From Planctomycetota bacterium (GTDB taxonomy: Bacteria; Planctomycetota; Phycisphaerae; WQYP01; JAJZKY01), in assembly GCA_021803885.1 (NCBI GenBank), contig JAJZKY010000204.1:1-7585 (forward strand): a stretch of DNA of 7,585 bases, given 5' to 3'. Shown in pieces: positions 1 through 7,585 of the stretch. The position numbers and the translations under genes are program-made. Within the stretch, counting starts at the first letter, position 1. Every line of letters starts with the position of its first letter. The notes below the pieces were generated by a model that was not told where the DNA came from, did not search any database, and saw only the letters and a list, made by a program, of their open reading frames with translations.

Positions 1-514
1 CGGTATCCCGGTGGCCGGTGAGATGGAAGTGGCCAACGTGCAGGCGATGAAAATCATGGATGCTCTGGGTGCGGGAGGATCATTTACCGAATACTACGGC
101 GTTGATTTTAATGATAATATACTTCTCATGGGCCACGACGGCCCCGGACATATCGCCATCGCAGAAGGTAAGACCAAGGTTCGCCCGCTTCGCGTTTATC
201 ACGGCAAGGTGGGGCGCGGGCTTTCGGTGGAAATGTCCGTTCGGCACGGCCCGGTCACCCTTCTCTCGGTGGTGCAGGGGGTCGGCGGCCGAATCAAGTT
301 GATCTACGCCCACGGAGAATCGGTCCCCGGTCCCATTCTCGAAATCGGCAACACCAACAGCCGCTATCGCTTTGCCACAGGTGTAAGGGAATTCATGGAG
401 GCGTGGAACCGTCACGGTCCGGCTCATCACTGCGCCACCGGAGTCGGACACATCGGCGATAAAATTGAAAAATTCGGTCAATTGCTCGGGATCGAAACGC
501 ACCGGATCGCGTAA
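1..514 (+). CDS. L-fucose/L-arabinose isomerase family protein, C-terminal part (5' end outside window)
   Basis: The frame is already open at the left edge (first full codon at base 2) and ends with TAA at 512-514, so 170 C-terminal residues are visible. A GTG at 11 is only an internal valine: the residues before it (GIP) continue the family pattern GIPVAGE. Motifs recalled from the COG2407-type L-fucose/L-arabinose isomerase family are [10 protein letters not shown] near visible residues 1-10, MGHDGPGH at 43-50, the GNTNSRYRF block at 116-124 and the His-rich [12 protein letters not shown] at 139-150. Family members are cytoplasmic, metal-dependent aldose-ketose isomerases acting on sugars such as L-fucose or L-arabinose. 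The conserved Glu and His residues in these blocks are candidate metal or substrate ligands, but that assignment is inference. The exact substrate cannot be read from this fragment. The next gene is on the opposite strand, so this ends its transcription unit. Confidence 0.85.
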   Translation, partial: GIPVAGEMEVANVQAMKIMDALGAGGSFTEYYGVDFNDNILLMGHDGPGHIAIAEGKTKVRPLRVYHGKVGRGLSVEMSVRHGPVTLLSVVQGVGGRIKLIYAHGESVPGPILEIGNTNSRYRFATGVREFMEAWNRHGPAHHCATGVGHIGDKIEKFGQLLGIETHRIA

Positions 515-572
515 TCCGCAGCTCTCAGCTCGCCGCCGAAACGCTCCGCTCGCTCCGATGATTACGCTTCAT

Positions 573-600
573 GGTGGCACGGGAAGGTGTCGCCATTATT
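573..600 (+). terminator. weak candidate terminator after the isomerase gene
   Basis: GGTGGCA (573-579) can pair with TGTCGCC (588-594) around an 8-base loop. This gives seven pairs, two of them G-U wobbles that exist only in the plus-strand RNA. ATTATTT follows. The position, about 60 bases after the isomerase stop and just before the convergent gene end at 596, suits a terminator. The stem is imperfect and the T-run is interrupted, so this is tentative. Confidence 0.25.
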
Positions 601-1096
601 TGGATTCACCCATCGACCGGCGAAGATAGCTTTGAAACGTCGGTATCCCCGCCACTTCCCAACGTTTTTCAATCTCCCGGCTGATCTGAGCATTTGACTC
701 CCGCACGGCCGCCAGCGCCGCAGCCTCCGATTGCACGGCCGTAAAGAGATGGCGATCGTGGCTGTCGGCAAAAAAGAGATATTCATCCAGCTCCGGCGAG
801 GGTTGCAGCAGTATTTTCATGTGGGGATAATGACGCTGGCCGAGGCGGAGTTTCAAGGATGGATTCAGTCCATCGGTTTTGGAATATTCAAACCAATCGC
901 GCTGCGCTGGCGCCTCCAGCGGAGCCCCGTTGATCGTCGCAATCCGCTTGAGCACCTCCGAAGGGATCGGCGCCCCCTCGTATGCCACTTCCAGAAAGAT
1001 ATTCACCGCCCGCTGCAACATGCCGACCTGTGGCAGCGGCACCGCCTTGGAATCGTTTTCCGCCATCATTCGTCGATCCATTTCGCGCCGGATCAA
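596..1096 (-). CDS. conserved-looking hypothetical protein, 166 aa (possibly the C-terminal part of a broken longer gene)
   Basis: I do not recognise the family. The frame ends in TAA (complement of 596-598). The composition looks like a real soluble, charged protein: an amphipathic N-terminal segment (VGMLQRAVNIFLEVAYEG), a middle section with RLGQRHYPHMKILLQPSPELDEYLFFADSHDRH, and an Ala/Glu-rich C-terminus, probably helical, around residues 118-150. There are no membrane segments or signal peptide. The start is uncertain. TTG at 1096 is the first start after an in-frame TAG (1109-1111); ATGs follow at 1081, 1069 and 1066, and none has a clear Shine-Dalgarno sequence. The frame is open again beyond the TAG up to about 1318, with plausible protein across the junction, so the true gene may have begun at GTG 1306. 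It is a single minus-strand gene between plus-strand neighbours. No function can be assigned. Confidence 0.6.
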   Translation of the reverse strand: MIRREMDRRMMAENDSKAVPLPQVGMLQRAVNIFLEVAYEGAPIPSEVLKRIATINGAPLEAPAQRDWFEYSKTDGLNPSLKLRLGQRHYPHMKILLQPSPELDEYLFFADSHDRHLFTAVQSEAAALAAVRESNAQISREIEKRWEVAGIPTFQSYLRRSMGESK

Positions 1097-1108
1097 AACA
1101 GCATCCGG

Positions 1109-1306
1109 CTATTGCTGCAGGATTGTACCGTATCCGCGAATGATCTTCACAATCGGTCCCTGCGGAATCCTGCCGGCCAGGCAATATCCCACACGGGGGC
1201 ACCGGGAATTCGAGCACCGTCGGATGAAGAGCAAAATGGCTGTGGCGCCATCCTCGCGGTTTTTTATTTTCGCTAGAATAAGTCGGCGAATTCCATCCCG
1301 TGTCAC
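1109..1306 (-). pseudogene. probable severed N-terminal part of the 596-1096 gene, ending in an in-frame TAG
   Basis: This 65-codon stretch begins at GTG (complement of 1304-1306). An AGGT lies roughly a dozen bases upstream and could serve as a weak ribosome site. It ends at TAG (complement of 1109-1111). It is in the same reading frame as the downstream 166-residue ORF: after the TAG the frame reads PDAVLIRREM, so the join ILQQ-stop-PDAVLIRREM looks like one protein with one Gln-like codon (CAG) changed to TAG. The fragment carries three cysteines (residues 31, 36 and 42, in CSNSRCPRVGYC) that could belong to a small metal site. It could instead be an independent small ORF or chance open frame, since two other frames are also partly open here. 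Calling it a broken gene is inference; a sequencing error or a natural readthrough codon would give the same picture. Confidence 0.4.
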
Positions 1307-1322
1307 ATGGTTACGAACCTAC

Positions 1323-1351
1323 TTGACCTTCAACTTTCACGCTTTCATTCT
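1323..1351 (+). promoter_or_regulatory. candidate promoter for ispD-polX
   Basis: TTGACC (1323-1328, five of six matches to the -35 consensus) is followed after 17 bases by CATTCT (1346-1351, three of six matches to the -10 consensus). Transcription would start near 1358, giving a leader of about 50 bases before the ispD ATG at 1411. The -35 is good and the -10 is poor, so confidence is limited. Confidence 0.3.
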
Positions 1352-1410
1352 CAATGGACGCAGCCGACTGCCTCCCGGGTTGAGCAGAACGCCCCGTGCG
1401 GTGATACTGC

Positions 1411-2149
1411 ATGGCGATGAAAAAATCCCCGTTCACCGTTGTTTTGCCCGCAGCCGGAAGCGGTAATCGTTTCGGCGGCGATAAATTGCTGGCGGATCTC
1501 TGCGGCAGAACCGTTCTGGCGCGAACCGTCGAACTCTTCGCGTCCCGGTCGGATGTCGCGGCGCTGGTGATCGCGACCAACCCGGACCGATTTGCGGCCT
1601 ACCGCGCAACCGTCAGCCCGGACCGCTTTGGCGTGCCGATTCACTTCACCCCCGGCGGTGTTGAGCGCTGGGATACCGTCTATAACGCCCTTTCTTCGCC
1701 GATAGTTTCAACGGATTTTGTTGCCATCCACGATGCCGCCCGGCCGCTGACACCTCATGCCGTGATCGACGCGGCCTTCAGCGCGGCACTCACGCACGGT
1801 ACCGCTCTCCCCGCCGTGCCGGAACCCGCCACGCTCAAGGCCGTAGATACTGACGGCGTGGAAAAACGTGTTCTCCGCACCGTCGATCGCAGGCGCCTTT
1901 ATCAGGCCCAGACGCCGCAATGCTTCCGCACCCAACTTCTGCGGGACGCGTTTGCCATGCTGATCGCCCGCGGGCAGACGGCAGAAATCACCGATGATGC
2001 CCAGGTTGCCGAGCTTGCCGGTATCTCCGTGGTGGTAACGGCCGGATCGAATCTGAATGTCAAAATCACCCATTCGGAGGACATGCTGCTGGCCCGGGCG
2101 ATTTATAACATGCAGCATGCCGATGCGCCAGCCATGGAGGACCAACTTC

Positions 2150-2163
<14 letters not shown>
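1411..2163 (+). CDS. ispD: 2-C-methyl-D-erythritol 4-phosphate cytidylyltransferase (IspD)
   Basis: IspD makes CDP-methylerythritol from MEP and CTP, a cytoplasmic step of the non-mevalonate isoprenoid pathway. The 250-residue length is slightly above the usual 225-240. Visible family motifs are the nucleotide loop PAAGSGNRFGGDK (residues 13-25, with Arg20 and Lys25), GGVERWDTVYNAL (82-94), AIHDAARPL (105-113, with the metal-binding Asp108), the AQTPQCF block (166-172), TDDA (194-197) and NLNVKIT (214-220, with the substrate-binding Lys218). Motifs appear in the correct order with no gap. ATG 1411 is preceded by GGTGAT at 1400-1405, a match to the anti-Shine-Dalgarno sequence with five bases of spacing, which favours this start over the in-frame ATG at 1417. 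The C-terminal tail after about residue 235 is extra, and its coding sequence contains the ribosome site and start of polX. ispF is not adjacent. Confidence 0.95.
2136..2140 (+). promoter_or_regulatory. ribosome binding site of polX, inside ispD
   Basis: GGAGG lies nine bases before ATG 2150 and within the last codons of ispD. It fixes the polX start at 2150 rather than at the further-upstream in-frame start at 2057, whose extra 31 residues (Cys/Trp/Arg-rich) are only the ispD sequence read in another frame. Confidence 0.8.
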
Positions 2164-3979
<1,816 letters not shown>

Positions 3980-4056
3980 AGCCGGGCCGCTTCGAGGAAA
4001 CAGGCGCACAACCCCAAACCATCCGCACTCCGAGCCGTTACCCGGGCAAAGCGCAA

Positions 4057-4078
4057 GGGCCGCCGAAGCGGTTAATTT
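4057..4078. terminator. candidate hairpin terminator between convergent polX and rhamnosidase genes
   Basis: CCGC-CGAA-GCGG at 4060-4071 forms a perfect four-pair stem. Read on the plus strand it gains two G-U pairs (4058-4059 with 4072-4073) and is followed by AATTT. Read on the minus strand it is CCGC-TTCG-GCGG, with the very stable UUCG tetraloop, and lies directly after the rhamnosidase TAA. The T-tracts are poor on both sides, so rho-independent termination is possible but not certain. The rest of 3980-4071 shows nothing else. Confidence 0.4.
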
Positions 4079-6891
4079 CCCGGCAGATGGGAGGTAAACC
4101 GATAATGACCGGCCTCCACCCGATAGATCGCCCGTCCGTGTGAGAACTTGATAAATTTAATCCAGGCGTGCGGCTTGATTGCAGCGCCGTTGAGTTGCAC
4201 ATCAGCGGCATCTTTGGCCGGGATTTCAACCGTGGCGGTGCTGTTGGGCGGCACGCGGACATGCCAGATGAATTCGCCATCGCTGATCTTCCAGTTGCTG
4301 ACAATTTTACCGTACGGGGAGCGGTGATAGCAGCGCACCCAGGTAAGTTTGCCGAGAATATGGGGATCCATGATGACATGTTTGAATCCGACATGGATCA
4401 TGCTGCTTTGAATACCTCCTACATACTGGAACAGCCAGGTGAGCATGTCGCCGATGAACATCACGTGATCTTCCGAATTCATGGCCGGATTGGCGGTATT
4501 GCCGTTCCACAGTTCCCAGACGGTGGTAGCTCCATGTTTAATCATGAATCCCCAGCCGGGATAGGTGGTCTTATTGAGCATTTTCCAGGCGAGTTGCGAT
4601 TGCCCCATGCGCGACATTTCATTGAATATCCACTGCATGCCGATCACACCGACCCCCACATGATCGTCCTGCCGTTTGTTCATCCGCCACAGGAAGCGCC
4701 GGATGACATCGGCCTGACGATTCTTCGGTGTAATGCCTGAAGCCAGTGCGAGAATACACGCCGTATCCGAGCCGTTTCCGTAATAATGCCCTTTGGCATT
4801 CCATGCGTATTTATTAAAACCGACTTTCAGGCGGTGCGCCTCTGCCAGCCAGTGCTGACGCTGTGAGGGATGATGGAGTATCCCGGCGTACCACGCCATC
4901 AGTGTCAGGTCTTTATACAGAGTCGCGGTGGCAAGTACCACCTTGGGCGTGGCACGGTTCGGATCATTCGAATGGATCTTCAGGGGTGACCGCGCTGGCG
5001 AACACCAGTCGCCGTAGGAATCTGCCCGCGTGATGCCATGGTGCACCATACGCAGTTGAAAATTAATCCATTTTGCCATGGCGGCGTAATGATCTCGGAC
5101 GGGCGATATCTGGCCATATTGCAGATACAGTGTTCCCGGCAGATAGATGAAAGTGCTCGGCCAGGTCACATCGTGTGTGTAAAAGGCCCAGTAGGGTGGA
5201 TTGACATCCGAAATATCACCACTGGGACGCTGGGCGGACTGCATATCCCAGAGCCACTTGTCATGGAACAGCTCCGTGTTGAACACGAACGATTCACTTC
5301 TGGTTTCCATACCCCGATCACCCATCCATCCCTGGCGTTCATCCCGCTGCGGGCAGTCGGTGGGAATGGAGCGGTAATTATTCTGAATACCCCATCGGCA
5401 GTTGTGGAATAGCTGGTCAACCAGTTTATCCGAGCAGGCAAAAGAGCCCGTCCGCGGCAGGGCGTCATGCACCTCTTGCCCCTCAAGGGTTGACAGGGTC
5501 GGCTTGCCGGGATACCCCAGAAGTTCTACAAATCGGAATCCGTGATAGGTAAATATGGGATGCCAGGTGATGCCCCCCTTACCATCCATGATCACGGTGT
5601 CGGTCTGTTTGGCACTGCGCAGATTGGCTACGTAGAGATGAAGTTGCCCATGACCGGCAGATGGATTGAGATTGACGGTCAATTTGCCGTTACGCACCAG
5701 ACTTTCGCCGTGACGGAGAACGATCTTTGTTCCTGCCGGGGCGTTAGGAATATGGATTCGGCACCATCCGACCATATTCTGCCCCATATCGAACATCCAT
5801 TTACCCGGTGCAACCTCTGCCACCTTGATGGGATGGAGAATCTGAGTGATCTTGATCGGAAACTGCATCATCGCCAGCAGTTTTCCGCCGGGCGAATGGA
5901 CAAGCTCGGCTGACTTCCAGCCCGCTGCGTGATAGCCGACTTTGTTCCAACCCGGCATCTGCATCGCCGTGTTGTAGGTTTCACCGTTGTACTCGCTGTC
6001 CATGCGAATCGGTCCGCGGTCCGTCATCTTCCATTGAGGACCACTGGTCACCACGCTGGACGTGCCGTCGGCGTAGCTGATATGAATCATCAGAATCATG
6101 CGGGGCGGGATGTGGATGGTATAAGCAGCCGGTCCTCCAAGACCGTATGCCCGACCGTTCCCCAGAATCACGCCGATGGCATTCTCCCCTTTGTGCAGAA
6201 GCGGCGTGACATTTCTTGCAACATAGTAGCAACGTTTCGGATACCAGCTCAGCGGCGGTGAGAGTTGCGCGTCACTGGTCCGCTTCCCGTTGATGTACAT
6301 CCTCCCCAGACCGATTCCACAGAAATAGGCGACCGCCCGTTTGACGCGGTGCGCCACATTAAATTGATCCCGCAGATAAATCGCAGGCAGAGGATGGCGA
6401 ATCCCCTTCTTCCAACGGGGTTTCCACCCGATCCATTGAGCATGCTGCCATTGGGCCGGAACCCACAGCGCTTCCTGCCAATGTCCGACTTGACTCCATG
6501 CACTCGGCTGCGCCGTCTGATTCCACACTCGAACCTTCCAAAAGCACCGCTCCCTTGCGACGAGAGGACTTCCTGCATATCGGATATTAATCGACTTGTC
6601 TGACGTTACCCGCCCCGAATTCCACAGATCGCCGTCATTTTTCGCCAGCAGTGCCCGGCTCGATGCCACGATGATCTGATATCCCGTCTGCCGCGCTCCG
6701 TAGCCCGTCCACGGGAGCTGCCAGCCGAAACGGAGATGGTGTGAGTTCACGGCAACCGGATCATGCCTCAGTTGAATCTGCAGATGCGTCGGTGCCGATA
6801 CAACGGCTGCCGTTGCTGTGGTTGATTGTCTCGTGGTACAGGCCGAGAGAGTCAGCAGCAGAGTCGATGCTATACAATACTTTAGTTTCAT
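4072..6891 (-). CDS. GH78 alpha-L-rhamnosidase, predicted lipoprotein
   Basis: Inverting GH78 enzymes release terminal alpha-L-rhamnose from glycosides and polysaccharides such as pectin side chains. The protein has 939 residues. It starts with a lipoprotein signal: MKLKYCIASTLLLTLSAC has two lysines, a hydrophobic core and lipobox LSAC with Cys18, so it is probably tethered to the cell envelope. Next come an Fn3/Ig-like N-terminal domain (about 35-145), a beta-rich rhamnosidase N domain with the WIGW and YLR blocks (about 150-340), a further beta domain (about 345-460), the (alpha/alpha)6 catalytic barrel (about 475-830) and a C-terminal beta domain. The catalytic signature DCPQRDERQGWMGD is at 512-525, with the acidic residues Asp517, Glu518 and Asp525; YGDW is at 626-629; GATTVWELW is at 787-795 with Glu793, the expected base. 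The ATG at 6891 was chosen because of the signal peptide and GAGGA upstream. The frame stays open to a TTG at 7092, but those 67 codons do not look like protein. No regulator or transporter is adjacent. Confidence 0.93.
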   Translation of the reverse strand: MKLKYCIASTLLLTLSACTTRQSTTATAAVVSAPTHLQIQLRHDPVAVNSHHLRFGWQLPWTGYGARQTGYQIIVASSRALLAKNDGDLWNSGRVTSDKSINIRYAGSPLVARERCFWKVRVWNQTAQPSAWSQVGHWQEALWVPAQWQHAQWIGWKPRWKKGIRHPLPAIYLRDQFNVAHRVKRAVAYFCGIGLGRMYINGKRTSDAQLSPPLSWYPKRCYYVARNVTPLLHKGENAIGVILGNGRAYGLGGPAAYTIHIPPRMILMIHISYADGTSSVVTSGPQWKMTDRGPIRMDSEYNGETYNTAMQMPGWNKVGYHAAGWKSAELVHSPGGKLLAMMQFPIKITQILHPIKVAEVAPGKWMFDMGQNMVGWCRIHIPNAPAGTKIVLRHGESLVRNGKLTVNLNPSAGHGQLHLYVANLRSAKQTDTVIMDGKGGITWHPIFTYHGFRFVELLGYPGKPTLSTLEGQEVHDALPRTGSFACSDKLVDQLFHNCRWGIQNNYRSIPTDCPQRDERQGWMGDRGMETRSESFVFNTELFHDKWLWDMQSAQRPSGDISDVNPPYWAFYTHDVTWPSTFIYLPGTLYLQYGQISPVRDHYAAMAKWINFQLRMVHHGITRADSYGDWCSPARSPLKIHSNDPNRATPKVVLATATLYKDLTLMAWYAGILHHPSQRQHWLAEAHRLKVGFNKYAWNAKGHYYGNGSDTACILALASGITPKNRQADVIRRFLWRMNKRQDDHVGVGVIGMQWIFNEMSRMGQSQLAWKMLNKTTYPGWGFMIKHGATTVWELWNGNTANPAMNSEDHVMFIGDMLTWLFQYVGGIQSSMIHVGFKHVIMDPHILGKLTWVRCYHRSPYGKIVSNWKISDGEFIWHVRVPPNSTATVEIPAKDAADVQLNGAAIKPHAWIKFIKFSHGRAIYRVEAGHYRFTSHLPGN

Positions 6892-6900
6892 AACTCGTGA

Positions 6901-6905
6901 TCCTC
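6901..6905 (-). promoter_or_regulatory. ribosome binding site of the rhamnosidase gene
   Basis: On the minus strand GAGGA lies nine bases before ATG 6891. With the lipoprotein signal that follows, it decides the start against the longer open frame beginning at TTG 7092. Confidence 0.6.
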
Positions 6906-6970
6906 GCAGAGCAAAATAATCATCTGACGGGCGGTTGCCGACCGCAAATTTACTTCTCTGGCGATCAATC

Positions 6971-6997
6971 ATAATATCCCTCTGCCTGAAGTGCCAG
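6971..6997 (-). promoter_or_regulatory. weak candidate promoter of the rhamnosidase gene
   Basis: On the minus strand TATTAT (complement of 6971-6976, five of six -10 matches) is preceded after only 15 bases by CTGGCA (complement of 6992-6997, four of six -35 matches). The spacing is short, so an activator might be needed. A start near 6964 would give a leader of about 70 bases. Confidence 0.2.
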
Positions 6998-6999
6998 AT

Positions 7000-7346
7000 A
7001 TCGTGCAGCCACGGTGAATGTTGCATGATGGTCATCGATGGCATGAAGTTCCCGTGCGCCAATGTCTGTCGTTCAGGGAATGCTTCAATCAAGCAAGACG
7101 CATAAACTGATCAACCTTGCTCGCTCAACTTCAATCGAAGATTGGTAGACGTCAATACGCCATATGGGAATCAGCCATCGCTTATTACCCGATCGAACCT
7201 GCGTGCAAGAGAGATCACACGGGCGGTTCGGGTAACCTTTAAACCAAACTGCGGCCACCCGGATTTATCGGCTTTCGCAATAGCGCTCTGGCACAGGAGA
7301 CCGGCATTCTTATGGGCACAACGCCTGATTTTCCGAGGATTTTAGA
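7000..7346. other. gene-free interval, nothing firmly identified
   Basis: No reading frame on either strand here looks like protein: the plus-strand frame 7142-7345 starts at TTG, lacks a ribosome site and has no family motif. The interval holds small repeats only: CTTCAATC at 7083-7090 and 7129-7136, the palindrome CATCGATG at 7033-7040, the short hairpin CAATC-GAA-GATTG at 7132-7144, and an inverted pair CGAACC (7194-7199) / GGTTCG (7225-7230). Each is short enough to be chance. Confidence 0.5.
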
Positions 7347-7375
7347 TTGTCCTGATTTCGACCGGATGCTATAAT
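7347..7375 (+). promoter_or_regulatory. strong sigma70-type promoter with extended -10, pointing right
   Basis: TTGTCC (7347-7352, four of six matches to TTGACA) is separated by exactly 17 bases from TATAAT (7370-7375, perfect -10). The -10 is preceded by TGC (7367-7369), the extended -10 element. Transcription would begin near 7382. It is the best promoter match I see in the window. The only downstream ORF of note opens at 7538, so the leader would be about 155 bases. Confidence 0.65.
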
Positions 7376-7402
7376 CAACGGTACGACCAAGGCCCCCGAT
7401 TG

Positions 7403-7419
7403 GGCGGTTCGCCATTTTT
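7403..7419 (+). terminator. short hairpin plus T-run just downstream of the promoter (possible attenuator)
   Basis: GGCG-GTT-CGCC (7403-7413) is followed by A and five Ts (7415-7419), a miniature intrinsic-terminator layout about 20-35 bases after the predicted transcription start. A competing stem, GCCC (7392-7395) with GGGC (7402-7405), overlaps its left arm, so two alternative folds are possible. The stems are only four pairs, hence low confidence. Confidence 0.25.
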
Positions 7420-7537
7420 GCGTCTGCCGCGCGTACAACGGCCCGGATGCATGATTCAATGCCGCCCAGCTTTGCGGGGAGGAAACCGCGGGCGAACGGT
7501 GTGGTTCAAAGTACCCTTTTTGAAGCGAGAGTGATTT

Positions 7538-7585
7538 ATGCGCGGTGACCATCCGTCAAGCCAGCAGAGGTTTACTTACGCGGCG
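7538..7585 (+). CDS. start of an unidentified ORF, possibly an IS transposase (3' end outside window)
   Basis: ATG 7538 opens a frame that is still open at the right edge: MRGDHPSSQQRFTYAA, 16 residues. An in-frame TGA at 7532-7534 lies directly upstream, so translation cannot begin much earlier. A weak GAGAGTG (7527-7533) ends four bases before the ATG. The pattern Met-Arg-Gly, a polar stretch, then Phe-x-Tyr near residue 12-14 resembles what I recall of the N-termini of some IS5/IS1182-type DDE transposases. Sixteen residues are too few to prove it, and no terminal inverted repeat could be identified because only one end would lie in the window. The strong promoter at 7347-7375 points into it. 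It could equally be an ordinary chromosomal gene or a chance open frame. Confidence 0.35.
   Translation, partial: MRGDHPSSQQRFTYAA

Noticed and set aside
1274..1279. TAGAAT as an alternative -10 element for ispD
   Set aside because: There is no -35-like sequence 16-18 bases upstream, and the leader would be longer than needed; the TTGACC site at 1323 is more plausible.
2057..2149. Longer PolX starting at 2057
   Set aside because: The extra residues are ispD read out of frame. ATG 2150 has GGAGG at the right distance, and the family's N-terminal domain starts there.
6892..7092. N-terminal extension of the rhamnosidase to a TTG at 7092 (67 extra codons)
   Set aside because: The ATG at 6891 has a ribosome site and is followed at once by a lipoprotein signal peptide, which must be at the N-terminus. 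The extension has no protein-like features.
7194..7230. Inverted repeat CGAACC...GGTTCG with an inner CGTG/CACG pair, as a possible operator or structured RNA
   Set aside because: Six-base inverted pairs within 40 bases are expected by chance several times in a region of this length, and no gene start is nearby.
7142..7345. 67-codon plus-strand ORF in the gene-free interval
   Set aside because: It has a TTG start, no ribosome site, no recognisable motif, and a composition unlike the real proteins nearby.
7310..7552. 80-codon minus-strand ORF opposite the strong promoter
   Set aside because: It runs antisense over the promoter and leader, has a protein sequence without motifs and lacks a supporting ribosome site; it is most likely a chance open frame.

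Overview
The window is ordinary bacterial chromosome, roughly mid-50s % GC by eye. The gene content (a COG2407-type L-fucose/L-arabinose isomerase-like protein, a long PolX with a PHP domain, a lipoprotein GH78 alpha-L-rhamnosidase, and an isolated protein I do not recognise) suggests a saprophytic, plant-polysaccharide-using bacterium. A member of the Planctomycetes (Phycisphaerae-like) is my best guess. That is inferred from the feel of the proteins; no marker gene is present.

Layout. Bases 1-514 (+) hold the C-terminal 170 residues of the sugar isomerase. Bases 596-1306 (-) hold an open frame of about 235 sense codons, cut by a single in-frame TAG at 1109-1111. The downstream part (596-1096) is the credible 166-residue hypothetical protein and the upstream part (1109-1306) looks like its severed N-terminus. 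Bases 1411-2163 (+) are ispD, and 2150-3979 (+) are polX, which overlaps ispD by 14 bases and has its own GGAGG ribosome site. Bases 4072-6891 (-) encode a 939-residue GH78 alpha-L-rhamnosidase with a lipoprotein signal, convergent with polX; a small hairpin lies between them. From 6892 to about 7537 I find no credible gene. That stretch contains the rhamnosidase leader, some short repeats and, near its right end, a strong sigma70-type promoter (TTGTCC, 17 bases, TGCTATAAT) pointing right. Downstream, at 7538, an ORF opens and runs off the window; its first 16 residues resemble the start of some IS transposases.

How the genes work together. IspD (non-mevalonate isoprenoid synthesis) and PolX (gap-filling repair polymerase) are unrelated in function but appear translationally coupled. 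The rhamnosidase would release L-rhamnose from plant or microbial glycans at the cell envelope, and the isomerase would act on a free sugar in the cytoplasm. Both fit sugar scavenging, but they lie at opposite ends and are not one operon.

I found no CRISPR array, tRNA, rRNA, defence system or recognisable riboswitch. The points most worth a second look are the in-frame amber codon in the minus-strand gene, the promoter plus short hairpin near the right edge, and the possible mobile-element start at 7538.
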